39,809 bases of DNA from Ruminococcus sp. (GCA_017513795.1 JAFXEJ010000143.1:1-39809); one strand, 5' to 3'; positions 25,546 through 34,777 are shown, numbered from the stretch's first letter. Program-made: numbers and translations. Notes: a model not told the origin generated them from the sequence alone.

Positions 25546-26004
25546 ATGGCACTCAGAAAAATTTTGACTGACAAGGACGAAATTCTCCACAAGGTCTGCA
25601 AGCCTGTAGAGAAATTCGATGAAAAGCTCGCACAGCTTCTTGACGATATGCACGAAACTCTCGACAAGGCTCAGGGCGTAGGTCTTGCGGCTCCGCAGAT
25701 AGGAATCTGCCGCAGAATCTTCATTATGCACCTCGAAGACGGCGTTATTGAAGCTATAAATCCCGAAGTTACAAACTGCGAAGGCAAACAGCGTGTCGAG
25801 GAAGGATGTCTCTCCTGTCCTAATGTATGGGGATACGTTACACGTCCGATGAAATGCCGCCTCAAGGCTCAGGACCGCAGCGGAAACTGGTTCGAGCGTG
25901 ATTTCACAGAGCTTGGCGCACAGTGCACCTGTCATGAAAACGATCATCTTGACGGTCACGTTTTTACTGAAATAGTAGAAGAATTTTTCGTTCCTGAGGA
26001 GTGA
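25546..26004 (+). CDS. Peptide deformylase
   Basis: A 152-aa metalloenzyme that removes the N-formyl group from new proteins. All three motifs are present: GVGLAAPQ, EEGCLSCP (metal Cys) and CHENDHLDG (HExxH, metal and catalytic residues). The start at 25546 follows GAAAGGAT and gives the usual family N-terminus MALRKILTDKDE; the longer open frame overlaps priA. It lies 17 bp after priA and just ahead of fmt, its functional partner. Confidence 0.95.
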   Translation: MALRKILTDKDEILHKVCKPVEKFDEKLAQLLDDMHETLDKAQGVGLAAPQIGICRRIFIMHLEDGVIEAINPEVTNCEGKQRVEEGCLSCPNVWGYVTRPMKCRLKAQDRSGNWFERDFTELGAQCTCHENDHLDGHVFTEIVEEFFVPEE

Positions 26005-26012
26005 TAATATAT

Positions 26013-26951
26013 ATGAAGACAATTTTCATGGGAACTCCAGACTTCGCTGTACCCTGTCTGAAAGCTCTTGCTGAAAGCAGCCACGAAGTAATGGCAGTTT
26101 TTACACAGCCCGACAAGCCAAAGGGACGTGGCTACAAGATGATTCCTACGCCCGTCAAGACTGCTGCGGCTGAATATGACATCCCCGTTTATCAGCCTCT
26201 TTCACTAAGAAAAGGCGATGATGCTGAAGAATCTATGAAACTTCTGCGTGAGCTCGCTCCAGATATTATAATCGTTGCGGCTTACGGACAGATACTCCCC
26301 AAGGAAGTTCTTGAACTCCCGAAATACGGCTGCGTGAATATCCATGCATCACTTTTGCCGAAATACAGAGGTGCTGCTCCTATAAACTGGGTGATTCTCA
26401 ACGGCGAAAAGGAAACAGGAATCACCTCCATGCAGATGGGCGAGGGACTTGATACCGGCGATATGCTCATAAAAAGAGCAACCGAAATAGGTGAAAACGA
26501 GACTTATCAGGAGCTTTACAGCCGCCTGTCAGATATGGGCGCTGAGGTTCTTATGGATACTCTTTCCGCTATTGAAAACGGTACTCTTACTCCGGAAAAA
26601 CAGGATGATTCCCTCACCTGCTACTCCCCTATGATAACAAAGGAAATGTGTGCCCTCGACTTTAATAAATCTGCCGCTGAGGTACACAATACTATCAGAG
26701 GCGTTACCGGATTTGCTATGCTCGACGGAAAAAGACTCAAAATTTTCGCTTCATCGCTCACCGGAAAAACATCAGCAGACGCAGCAAACGGCGAAATCGT
26801 TGATACTGCTTCCTTCGATGTAAAATGCGGTGACGGACAGATCATCCGATTCCTCGAAGTTCAGCCCGAAGGCAAAAAACGCATGAAGGTATCTGATTTT
26901 CTTCGTGGAAATAAACTCTCAACAGGTAAAATTTTTAATCAGGAGGTATAA
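26013..26951 (+). CDS. Methionyl-tRNA formyltransferase
   Basis: A 312-aa enzyme that formylates initiator Met-tRNA. It begins MKTIFMGTPDFAVPCL, has the formyl-transfer signature HASLLPKYRGAAPINW (catalytic Asn/His region) and MQMGEGLDTGDML, and a C-terminal tRNA-binding domain ending in SDFLRGNKL. The ATG at 26013 has GAGGAG upstream within the def stop region. Def and Fmt act on the same formyl-Met cycle. Confidence 0.95.
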   Translation: MKTIFMGTPDFAVPCLKALAESSHEVMAVFTQPDKPKGRGYKMIPTPVKTAAAEYDIPVYQPLSLRKGDDAEESMKLLRELAPDIIIVAAYGQILPKEVLELPKYGCVNIHASLLPKYRGAAPINWVILNGEKETGITSMQMGEGLDTGDMLIKRATEIGENETYQELYSRLSDMGAEVLMDTLSAIENGTLTPEKQDDSLTCYSPMITKEMCALDFNKSAAEVHNTIRGVTGFAMLDGKRLKIFASSLTGKTSADAANGEIVDTASFDVKCGDGQIIRFLEVQPEGKKRMKVSDFLRGNKLSTGKIFNQEV

Positions 26952-26954
26952 TTT

Positions 26955-27626
26955 ATGTCACCTATCGTATTCTTTATCATAATGCTTATTCTGCCGCTTA
27001 TCGCACAGATAATGGTATCATCCACCTTCAACAAGTATAAGGATGTCCGCAATTCAAGAGGACTTACTGCCGATCAGGTAGCAAGACAGATACTCGACAG
27101 CAACGGACTTTACCACATCCGTGTAGAAAGAATCGGCGGAAATCTCACTGACCATTACGATCCTACTGCAAACGTTATCAGACTTTCTGACTCCGTTTAC
27201 GGAAGTACTTCCGTTGCGGCTATCGGTGTTGCCGCTCACGAGTGCGGTCACGCTTGTCAGCACGCTGAGGATTACGCTCCTATCAGACTCAGAACTGCTA
27301 TCGTTCCTGTTACAAACATATGCTCAAAGCTCTGGTATATCACATTCCTTCTTGGTGTATTCCTTTTCGAGGCATTTCCGGCACTTGCTTACCTCGGAAT
27401 CATCATGTTTGCAGCTGTTGTTATTTTCCAGGCTGTAACTCTCCCCACTGAGCTTGACGCAAGCGGCAGAGCTCTCAGAACTCTTGAAGCTGACGGAATC
27501 CTCGATTACAGAGAAGTTCCCATGGCTAAGAAGGTTCTCAAGGCAGCTGCTTTCACATACGTTGCAGCACTCATCACATCTATCATGCAGCTTCTCAGAC
27601 TTCTTGCTGCTGTAAGAAATAACTGA
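26955..27626 (+). CDS. YugP-type neutral zinc metallopeptidase (PF04298)
   Basis: A 223-aa integral membrane protease-like protein. After one N-terminal membrane segment it has RIGGNLTDHYDPTANVIRLS and the zinc motif AAHECGHACQH (HExxH at about 96-100), and then three hydrophobic segments. AGGAGG directly precedes the ATG. In B. subtilis the fmt-rsmB junction lacks this gene, so here it has been inserted into the operon. The substrate is unknown. Confidence 0.92.
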   Translation: MSPIVFFIIMLILPLIAQIMVSSTFNKYKDVRNSRGLTADQVARQILDSNGLYHIRVERIGGNLTDHYDPTANVIRLSDSVYGSTSVAAIGVAAHECGHACQHAEDYAPIRLRTAIVPVTNICSKLWYITFLLGVFLFEAFPALAYLGIIMFAAVVIFQAVTLPTELDASGRALRTLEADGILDYREVPMAKKVLKAAAFTYVAALITSIMQLLRLLAAVRNN

Positions 27627-27628
27627 TA

Positions 27629-28933
27629 ATGGCTGATTCACGTCATCTTGCAGTAAAGCTTCTGTGCAAGACCTTCGAGAACGGAAGCTATTCAAATATT
27701 CAGCTGGGCAGCGCACTCAGTTCTGCGGACATGGATCCAAGAGAAAAAAAGCTCTGCTCGGCACTTTATTACGGCGTTATCGAGAGAAAGCTCACCCTCG
27801 ATCACATCATCGGCGGACTTTCCTCACGCCCTCTTTCCAAGCTTGACGCTTCTGTACTGAATATTCTCCGCTGCGGCATTTTCCAGATAATGTATATGGA
27901 CGGAATCCCCGATAATGCGGCAGTAAACGAAAGTGTAAAGCTTGCAAAAACCATGAAAAAAACAAGCGCTTCGGGTATGATAAACGCTATTCTGCGTAAT
28001 TTTATCCGAAGCGGCAAAAAAATAAAGCTTCCGGCTGATGATATCATGCGGGCTTCTGTTGAGTATTCTGCTCCGCCTGAGCTTGTGAAGGCTCTTATTT
28101 CCGATTATGGACGTGAGAATGCAGAAAACCTCCTTGAAGCCGCTCTCGGAAAGCCGGATATCTCCGTAAGGCACAATCAGCTGAAATGCTCCGACGAGGA
28201 ATTCCTTGCGGCTCTTGACGGAATAAATGCGGAAAAATCGAAGCTTCTGGAGCATTGCTACCACCTTGAATGCAGCGATCCCGCCGGACTTGAAGCCTTC
28301 AGAAAAGGCTTATTCCACGTTCAGGATCTCTCCTCACAGCTTTGCTGCGCCGCCCTTGCGCCGACTGAAAATGATATCGTCCTCGATATCTGCGCCGCTC
28401 CCGGAGGAAAAACCTTCACAATGGCGGAAATGATGAACGGCAAGGGAAAGATCTTCGCATTCGATCTTCACGAAAAACGTGTGAAGCTTATCCGTGACGG
28501 CGCTGAAAGACTTGGTCTTGAAAATATCATAGCTGCCGCCGGTGACGCTTCAAAGTTCAATCCGGAACTTCCGCAGTTCACAAAAATTCTCTGCGATGTG
28601 CCGTGCTCCGGTATCGGTGTTATCGGCAGAAAACCGGAAATAAAATACAAGGATATCTCGGATTTCAGAACTCTCCCCGATATCCAGTTTGCTATCGCTG
28701 ACAACGCTGTGAAATATCTTGCATCCGGCGGAGAAATGGTCTATTCCACCTGTACTCTCCGGAAGGACGAAAACGACAGCGTATGCGACAGACTTCTCAA
28801 GGCTCATCCGGAGCTTGAACCATGCACACTCGGCGGAATTGCCGGCGAAAAATTCGGGGCAAGAGCAAGCATCTTCCCCATGCACTTCGGAAGCGACGGC
28901 TTCTTCATTGCAAAATTCAGAAAAATCAGATAA
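27629..28933 (+). CDS. 16S rRNA (cytosine-967-C5)-methyltransferase
   Basis: A 434-aa RsmB. An N-terminal NusB-like RNA-binding domain (~1-130) precedes the methyltransferase. SAM-binding motif DICAAPGGKTF is near residue 253, the PC motif is CDVPCSGIGVIGRKPE (~322), and the catalytic-Cys motif is VYSTCTLRKDEND. Its ATG lies 2 bp after the peptidase stop. Modifies the small ribosomal subunit; paired with rlmN, which modifies the large subunit. Confidence 0.94.
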   Translation: MADSRHLAVKLLCKTFENGSYSNIQLGSALSSADMDPREKKLCSALYYGVIERKLTLDHIIGGLSSRPLSKLDASVLNILRCGIFQIMYMDGIPDNAAVNESVKLAKTMKKTSASGMINAILRNFIRSGKKIKLPADDIMRASVEYSAPPELVKALISDYGRENAENLLEAALGKPDISVRHNQLKCSDEEFLAALDGINAEKSKLLEHCYHLECSDPAGLEAFRKGLFHVQDLSSQLCCAALAPTENDIVLDICAAPGGKTFTMAEMMNGKGKIFAFDLHEKRVKLIRDGAERLGLENIIAAAGDASKFNPELPQFTKILCDVPCSGIGVIGRKPEIKYKDISDFRTLPDIQFAIADNAVKYLASGGEMVYSTCTLRKDENDSVCDRLLKAHPELEPCTLGGIAGEKFGARASIFPMHFGSDGFFIAKFRKIR

Positions 28934-28950
28934 CAGAAAGGGTGAATCAA

Positions 28951-29997
28951 TTGGAAAAAACAGATATCCTCAGTCTCAGTCTTGAAGAACTTGAACAGCT
29001 GCTTATCGCCGCAGGAGAGAAGAAATTCCGTGCAAAGCAGATTTTTCAGTGGCTTCATGTAAAAAGAGTCATGAATTTCGACAAAATGACTGATATATCT
29101 GTCCAACTGAGGCAGCACCTTAAAGAAAATTTTTGTATAAATGGACTATTTATGCAAAAAAGACTTGAATCTGCTATAGATAATACTGTAAAATATCTTT
29201 ATAGACTCTCTGACGGGAACTTTGTCGAAACTGTTCTGATGGACTACAACTACGGAAAAAGTATATGTGTATCCACTCAGGTAGGCTGCAAAATGGGATG
29301 TAATTTCTGCGCTTCGGCTATCGCCGGATTCGTGAGATCACTTGAACCATCTGAAATACTTATGCAGATCTACGAGACAGAACGTGACGCCGGCACAAGA
29401 GTTTCCGGAGTCGTACTTATGGGTATCGGTGAGCCGCTTGATAATTTCGACAACGTTCTGAAATTTCTTAGCCTGCTTTCCGACAAGAACGGAAATAATC
29501 TCAGTCTCCGTCATGTTGCGCTGTCTACCTGCGGAATCGTTCCGAGGATATACAAGCTGGCGGATATGAAGCTTCAGCTTACGCTGTCGGTTTCCCTTCA
29601 CAGTCCCTACAACGACAAAAGAAGTGAAATAATGCCCGTCAACAGGACATATAATATAGACGAGCTTATGAAAGCCTGTCGGTATTACATTGATAAGACC
29701 GGCAGACGCATTACCTTTGAATACGCTGTTATCGACAACGTCAATTCATCGGATAAGGATGCGGACAGGCTGGCGGCTCTCCTCAGGGGTATGAACTGCC
29801 ATGTCAACCTTATCCCCGTAAACAGGGTTAAGGAAAGAAATTACAAAACTGCCCGTTCGGGGGTTGCGGATTTCGCAAAACGTCTCGGTCAAAGAGGCAT
29901 AAACGCTACTGTCAGACGAACTCTTGGCAGCGATATAGAAGCGGCGTGCGGTCAGCTCAGACGTGACGCCGGAAGCAAAGGAGGTACAGATAATTGA
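28951..29997 (+). CDS. 23S rRNA (A2503-C2) / tRNA (A37-C2) methyltransferase RlmN
   Basis: A 348-aa radical SAM enzyme. The [4Fe-4S] motif is CKMGCNFC (CxxxCxxC, ~112-119). Also visible are GIGEPLDNFDNV, LSVSLHSP and the C-terminal VRRTLGSDIEAACGQL with the second catalytic Cys. The most likely start is the TTG at 28951, preceded by AAAGGGTG, giving LEKTDILSL; upstream ATG frames overlap rsmB. Its stop overlaps the TTG start of the phosphatase gene (TTGA). Confidence 0.94.
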   Translation: MEKTDILSLSLEELEQLLIAAGEKKFRAKQIFQWLHVKRVMNFDKMTDISVQLRQHLKENFCINGLFMQKRLESAIDNTVKYLYRLSDGNFVETVLMDYNYGKSICVSTQVGCKMGCNFCASAIAGFVRSLEPSEILMQIYETERDAGTRVSGVVLMGIGEPLDNFDNVLKFLSLLSDKNGNNLSLRHVALSTCGIVPRIYKLADMKLQLTLSVSLHSPYNDKRSEIMPVNRTYNIDELMKACRYYIDKTGRRITFEYAVIDNVNSSDKDADRLAALLRGMNCHVNLIPVNRVKERNYKTARSGVADFAKRLGQRGINATVRRTLGSDIEAACGQLRRDAGSKGGTDN

Positions 29998-30719
29998 GAT
30001 TCAGATTCGGAACAGATATCGGTCTGAAGCGTGACGAAAATCAGGACGCTGTCAGATGTGAATATTTCGGGCATAACGTCCTCGCCGTTGTATGCGACGG
30101 TATGGGCGGTGAACGTGCCGGAAAAGAAGCAAGTGCTCTTGCTATCGAGGAATTCTTCCAGCGTTTCTCTGCTGGCTACTCCGAAAGTCTTGATGATGAG
30201 GGAATACGCAAGCTTCTTATATCATCGGTTTCTGCGGCAAACTCTGTTATCTATACCCGTGCCCGCCTTGATTTCAAGAATTTCGGCATGGGAACAACCT
30301 GCGTTGCAGCATATATCAACAGCACATCGGCGTTTATAATAAATGTCGGTGACAGCAGAGCGTATCTTATTACTGACCAGAAGCTGCTTCAGGTCACTAC
30401 CGACCATAATGTAGCTACCCTCCTCTATGAAAAGGGGAAAATTACTGAGGAGGAAATGGAAAATCATCCTCAGCGGCATATGCTTGTAAGAGCTGTCGGC
30501 GTTGAAAAAACGGTGCTCCCTGATACGTTTATCCTTGACTATGAGGGTAAAATCAGTCTGCTGCTGTGCTCTGACGGTCTTTCGGGATATTGCAGCGATG
30601 ATGAGGTATATAACGTTATCCTTAACTCGGAATTTGATAACGTTGCAGATGAATTGATAAAGCTTGCTAACAGCAAGGGTGGCAGCGATAATGTAACAGT
30701 CGCAGTCATATCGGATTAG
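29994..30719 (+). CDS. PP2C-type serine/threonine phosphatase (PrpC/Stp)
   Basis: A 241-aa PPM-family phosphatase that reverses PASTA-kinase phosphorylation. Metal-binding motifs: GTDIGLKRDENQDA, VVCDGMGGERAGKEAS and GSDNVTVAVI at the C-terminus. It starts at TTG 29994, overlapping rlmN by 4 bp, with GGAGG at 29980-29984. It lies 10 bp before the kinase gene, the universal prpC-prkC pairing. Confidence 0.95.
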   Translation: MRFRFGTDIGLKRDENQDAVRCEYFGHNVLAVVCDGMGGERAGKEASALAIEEFFQRFSAGYSESLDDEGIRKLLISSVSAANSVIYTRARLDFKNFGMGTTCVAAYINSTSAFIINVGDSRAYLITDQKLLQVTTDHNVATLLYEKGKITEEEMENHPQRHMLVRAVGVEKTVLPDTFILDYEGKISLLLCSDGLSGYCSDDEVYNVILNSEFDNVADELIKLANSKGGSDNVTVAVISD

Positions 30720-30729
30720 GAGGAACAAA

Positions 30730-33114
30730 ATGGATAAAAACATTGGCAAAAAGCTCGACGGAAGATACGAGATAACCGAACTTATCGGCGTCGGCGGAAT
30801 GGCTGAGGTGTACAAGGGCGTTGATGTTATCGACAACAAGACCGTAGCCATCAAGATTCTGAAAAAAGAATATGCAGAAAATGAAGAATTCCTGCGCAGA
30901 TTCAGAAATGAATCAAAGGCAATTGCAGTTCTTTCACACCCTAACATCGTAAAGATATATGATGTCGGATTTTCTGAGAAAATTCAGTATATCGTCATGG
31001 AATACATCGACGGTATTACTCTCAAGGAATACATCGAGGAGGAAAAAGTCCTCACATGGAAGGATACTGTTCACTTCGTAATACAGATTCTCAGAGCTTT
31101 GCAGCATGCCCACGACAAGGGTATAGTTCACCGTGATATCAAGCCGCAGAACATCATGATGTTCACTGACGGTACTATCAAGGTCATGGACTTCGGCATT
31201 GCAAAGTTCGCCCGTGAAGAAGGAAAGACAGCTACCGATCAGGCTATCGGAAGCGTTCACTATATCAGCCCTGAACAGGCAAGCGGAAACGTTACTGACG
31301 CAAAGAGCGATATCTACTCCGTAGGCGCTATGATGTACGAGATGCTCGCTGGAAAAAAGGCTTTCGACAGCGATAACCCCGTTGCTATTGCAGTTATGCA
31401 CATGCACGATATTCCGGAGCGCCCAAGAGCAATCAACCCTGACATTCCGGACGGTCTTGAAGAAATTGTTCTCAGAGCTATGGAAAAGAAGCCCGAGGAC
31501 AGATATGCAACAACTGCTGATATGATCGCTGATATCGAGAAATTCAAGGCTAATCCTTCTATTTCATTCGGATATTATCAGGAAGAAGATGATACATCCG
31601 CTGATGATACGATCAATTTCAGCGCTCCTGTAGGCAATGAAACTTATCCCGAAGTTGCAGACAGCAATGATTCTGCATTTGCTCCGGTTGGCGCAGCTGT
31701 TGCAGCAGGCGCAGGAGCAGCCGCTTATGCAGGCGCTTCAGCAGCTCAGAGATATGCTCCTCCGCAGAAGCCTATAACCTACAAGGATTACTACGACGAC
31801 GAAGACGATGATGATGACGATGAAGAACGTTCATCACTTGTTATCCCTGTACTTACCGCTGTTGTAGTTGTAGTAATTATCGTTGCTGTTATCTTCGTTG
31901 CAACGATGCTCAGCGGTCTTCTTAAAGGCGACAAGGCTAAGAACGACTACAAAATGAACGACTTCACAGGCATGGATTACAACACAGCTCAGAGCAAGTA
32001 CGGTAACAATATCAAGTTTAACGTTGAAGGCTATGAGTTTGACGCCGCTGATGAAAATACTATCATCTGGCAGAGTATTGATCCCGGCTCTGAATACAAA
32101 AAAGGCGATACGCTGAGAGTAAAGCTCAGTAAGGGACAGGAAAAAACTACAGTTCCTGATATCGTTGATATGAATCAGGCACTTGCTGAGGATCAGATAA
32201 GAATGAAAGGTCTTGAACCAAAAATCATCACTCAGTCTGATCCGGTAATCAAAGAAAACAACGTAATCAAAACTGAACCAAAGGCTGGCGAAGAAGTACA
32301 CAAGGGCGATACGATTCTTGTGTATGTCAGCATGGGCGCAAATACAGAACAGATCGAAGTTGAAAGCTATGTCGGCATGGACGCCAAGGATGCCGTTGCT
32401 ATTGCACAGTACAAGGGACTTAAAGTCAAGACAGACACTAAGGACTCCTATGAAGACGAAGGCAAGGTTGTTGAACAGAGCATCGCTAAGGGAGAAAAAG
32501 TAGAACAGGGTACAGAAATTATCCTCTACATCAGTACAGGTGTAAACCCTGAGGGAGAAATTCCGTTCACTGTAAACTTCCCTGTTGACGCAAAGGGCAG
32601 ATTCGTTATCGACTTCATCCTCAAGGGCGAGGAAAACAGAACAACTACAATTTCATCATCCAATCTTATCGTTCCTGAAATGCCTTCATGGACTCAGGAT
32701 ATCAAGGGTGCCGGCGAAAATGTTCTTGTAACTGTTTCACTCACAAATCTCAATACCGGCGCAAATGCAAACATCGGAACTTATTACTTCAATTTTGCTG
32801 CTGGCACGGTAGAAGCAATCAGCGAGGACGTTGACTACGCATTCATGCTTGTCGGCGGATTCCCTGAGCCGGAAGAACCCGTAACTGATCCTCCTGTTGA
32901 GGAGCCTCCTGTTGAGGAGCCTCCTGTTGAAGAACCTCCTGTAGTTGAGCCTCCTGTTGAGGAGCCTACTTCTCAGGAACCTCAGCCTGGATATGTTCCC
33001 GGTGTTGACGGTGAATATCACCTTACAACAGGCGAATGGATTCCATATCAGCCCGGTGTAAACGGTGACTGGGTAACTCAGGATACAGGCGAAACCATCT
33101 GGGTATGGTATTGA
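30730..33114 (+). CDS. PASTA-domain serine/threonine kinase (PrkC/Stk1)
   Basis: A 794-aa membrane kinase. The cytoplasmic kinase has the glycine loop GVGGMAEVYKG (20-30), ATP Lys K42, HRDIKPQN (catalytic D136) and DFG (D154). An Ala-rich and then Asp/Glu-rich juxtamembrane region precedes one membrane segment (~370-393). Three PASTA units follow at about 410-473, 474-540 and 541-605; these normally bind peptidoglycan fragments. A further extracellular domain and a Pro/Glu repeat (~720-745) lead to an aromatic tail ending WVWY. Its stop overlaps the rsgA ATG (TGATG). Substrates cannot be read from the sequence. Confidence 0.95.
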   Translation: MDKNIGKKLDGRYEITELIGVGGMAEVYKGVDVIDNKTVAIKILKKEYAENEEFLRRFRNESKAIAVLSHPNIVKIYDVGFSEKIQYIVMEYIDGITLKEYIEEEKVLTWKDTVHFVIQILRALQHAHDKGIVHRDIKPQNIMMFTDGTIKVMDFGIAKFAREEGKTATDQAIGSVHYISPEQASGNVTDAKSDIYSVGAMMYEMLAGKKAFDSDNPVAIAVMHMHDIPERPRAINPDIPDGLEEIVLRAMEKKPEDRYATTADMIADIEKFKANPSISFGYYQEEDDTSADDTINFSAPVGNETYPEVADSNDSAFAPVGAAVAAGAGAAAYAGASAAQRYAPPQKPITYKDYYDDEDDDDDDEERSSLVIPVLTAVVVVVIIVAVIFVATMLSGLLKGDKAKNDYKMNDFTGMDYNTAQSKYGNNIKFNVEGYEFDAADENTIIWQSIDPGSEYKKGDTLRVKLSKGQEKTTVPDIVDMNQALAEDQIRMKGLEPKIITQSDPVIKENNVIKTEPKAGEEVHKGDTILVYVSMGANTEQIEVESYVGMDAKDAVAIAQYKGLKVKTDTKDSYEDEGKVVEQSIAKGEKVEQGTEIILYISTGVNPEGEIPFTVNFPVDAKGRFVIDFILKGEENRTTTISSSNLIVPEMPSWTQDIKGAGENVLVTVSLTNLNTGANANIGTYYFNFAAGTVEAISEDVDYAFMLVGGFPEPEEPVTDPPVEEPPVEEPPVEEPPVVEPPVEEPTSQEPQPGYVPGVDGEYHLTTGEWIPYQPGVNGDWVTQDTGETIWVWY
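32890..32966 (+). repeat. Tandem 15-bp repeats encoding PPVEE in prkC
   Basis: CCTCCTGTTGAGGAG is repeated about five times with minor changes and encodes PPVEE-type units in the extracellular tail of the kinase. Such a tract is prone to length changes between strains. Confidence 0.85.
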
Positions 33115-33992
33115 TGAACAGCACTGTAAAAAGCGGAATTATAACGAAATGCTTAGGGGGACTCTATACAGTAGAGTCCCCTGACGGCATATTCAGCTGC
33201 AAAGCAAGAGGTGTTTTCCGCAGCAAGGGCATTAGTCCGTGCGTAGGCGACAGCGTGGAATTTCAGGACGAAGTGATAACCGCTGTGGCTGAACGCAGAA
33301 ATTGCATTATCCGACCCCCTCTTGCAAATCTCGATCAGCTTATTTTTATTGTTTCCACATGCGATCCGGCACCTAATTATCTTCTGCTTGACAAGTTCAT
33401 TGCCATCGCAGAATACAAGGGTATCAAGCCGGTAGTTGCCGTTACAAAGACCGACCTCGGCAGCAGCAGCGATATAACCGATATCTACGGAAAAATAGGC
33501 ATTGACGTCATTGAAATAGACTACAGCGACAAAAATACTATCGACGCTGTGAAAAATATCCTTACCGGAAAAATCAGCGCATTTACGGGAAATTCCGGTG
33601 CCGGAAAATCAACTCTGCTCAATGCAGTTGATCCGACGCTCGATATCCCTACAGCTGAAATCAGCAAAAAACTTGGCAGAGGACGTCACACAACACGTCA
33701 TGCGGAGCTTTACAAGCTCGAAAGCGGCGGATATATCGCCGATACTCCGGGATTCTCCACCTTTGAGACAAACCGCTACGACATCATCCGCAAGGAAGAA
33801 CTCGCCGGATGCTTCCGTGAAATGGCTGAATTTACCGATCAGTGCCGCTTCAAGGACTGCTCTCATACCTGTGAAAAAGGCTGTGCAGTACTTGACGCTC
33901 TCGGTGAAGGAAAGATTTCCGAAAGCCGCCACACAAGCTACTGTACGATGTACGACGAGGCAAAACAACTCAAGGAGTGGGAGCTTAAATGA
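33114..33992 (+). CDS. Ribosome small-subunit-dependent GTPase RsgA
   Basis: A 292-aa circularly permuted GTPase that checks 30S subunit maturation. N-terminal OB fold, then the G4 motif VTKTDL, the P-loop GNSGAGKSTLLNAV, G3 motif DTPGFSTF, and a C-terminal zinc site CRFKDCSHTCEKGC. The ATG at 33114 overlaps the kinase stop; an in-frame ATG at 33105 would add three residues. In B. subtilis the homologue CpgA is a PrkC substrate and also adjacent to prkC. The rpe gene usually found next is missing here. Confidence 0.94.
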   Translation: MNSTVKSGIITKCLGGLYTVESPDGIFSCKARGVFRSKGISPCVGDSVEFQDEVITAVAERRNCIIRPPLANLDQLIFIVSTCDPAPNYLLLDKFIAIAEYKGIKPVVAVTKTDLGSSSDITDIYGKIGIDVIEIDYSDKNTIDAVKNILTGKISAFTGNSGAGKSTLLNAVDPTLDIPTAEISKKLGRGRHTTRHAELYKLESGGYIADTPGFSTFETNRYDIIRKEELAGCFREMAEFTDQCRFKDCSHTCEKGCAVLDALGEGKISESRHTSYCTMYDEAKQLKEWELK

Positions 33993-34615
33993 AAAGATGC
34001 CATATTTTTGCCGGCGGCGATCTCGGAAAAATCGACCGGTCATGGTTTTCCACACACCACGGATTTATCATTTGTGCCGACAGCGGCTACAAGCATGCAG
34101 TAAATCTCGGTCTTGAACCTGATATCATCGTGGGAGATTTTGATTCCTATACCGGCAGACTTCCGGAGAATACCGAGATATACCGTACTGTTCCGGAAAA
34201 GGATGATACCGACACGCTCATGGCTGTGAAAATCGCTATAGAACGTGGATATGATCTGATCTATCTTTACGGTGCGATAGGAGGTTCACGCTTCGATCAT
34301 GCTTTTGCGAATATCCAGACCATGATATACGCCCACGAACACGGAGCAAAGCTCATCTGCATCGGTGACGAAAATATATATCTGCAAGGTGCCGGAGAAG
34401 CTATGTATCCCCGTGGAAAAAAGTACGGCGAAAAGTATTTCTCTGTGTTTGCCGTTACTGATACGGTGAAAATCAAAAGTCTCAGAGGAGTAAAATATCC
34501 CCTTGAAAATTACGATATGAAGCCATCATTCCCCATAGGAGTGAGCAATGAGATTACCGAGGGGCAGGCTTTCCTTGATATTGAATACGGTCTTGCACTT
34601 GTCATTCAGTCGTGA
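33989..34615 (+). CDS. Thiamine pyrophosphokinase
   Basis: A 208-aa enzyme that converts thiamine to thiamine diphosphate. Motifs: IICADSGYKHAVNLGLEPDI, VGDFDSY, EKDDTDTLMAVKIA and YGAIGGSRFDHAFANI, all standard for ThiN. It overlaps rsgA by 4 bp (ATGA). Its position just before spoVM matches B. subtilis. Confidence 0.94.
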   Translation: MKRCHIFAGGDLGKIDRSWFSTHHGFIICADSGYKHAVNLGLEPDIIVGDFDSYTGRLPENTEIYRTVPEKDDTDTLMAVKIAIERGYDLIYLYGAIGGSRFDHAFANIQTMIYAHEHGAKLICIGDENIYLQGAGEAMYPRGKKYGEKYFSVFAVTDTVKIKSLRGVKYPLENYDMKPSFPIGVSNEITEGQAFLDIEYGLALVIQS

Positions 34616-34673
34616 AGTAACAAAATTCCTTCCTGTGAATATAATGTTATATCACGATAAGGAGGAACAGCTT

Positions 34674-34760
34674 ATGAAGGTAGTTGTTATCAAAAGCCCG
34701 AAATTTCTCTCAGGAATTCTCAGAGTCATATTCAGAATAAAAAAGGAAGACTGTGAATAA
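34674..34760 (+). CDS. Stage V sporulation protein M (SpoVM) homologue, 28 aa
   Basis: A 28-codon ORF: MKVVVIKSPKFLSGILRVIF then RIKKEDCE. Aligned without gaps to B. subtilis SpoVM (26 aa), it keeps M1, K2, I6, K7, P9, K10, F11, L12, G14, I15, R17 and D26, including Pro9, which shapes the curvature-sensing amphipathic helix. AAGGAGG (34659-34665) stands 8 bases before the ATG. It occupies exactly the B. subtilis locus position after thiN. SpoVM marks the convex forespore membrane and anchors SpoIVA for coat and cortex assembly. It is too short for most gene finders. Confidence 0.9.
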   Translation: MKVVVIKSPKFLSGILRVIFRIKKEDCE

Positions 34761-34777
34761 TCCCCATACTTATTGCG

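Noticed and set aside
25390..26022. 210-aa open frame on the - strand
   Set aside because: Antisense to def, whose three catalytic motifs prove the + strand gene.
30222..30947. 241-aa open frame on the - strand
   Set aside because: Runs antisense across prpC and the prkC start, no domain and no RBS.
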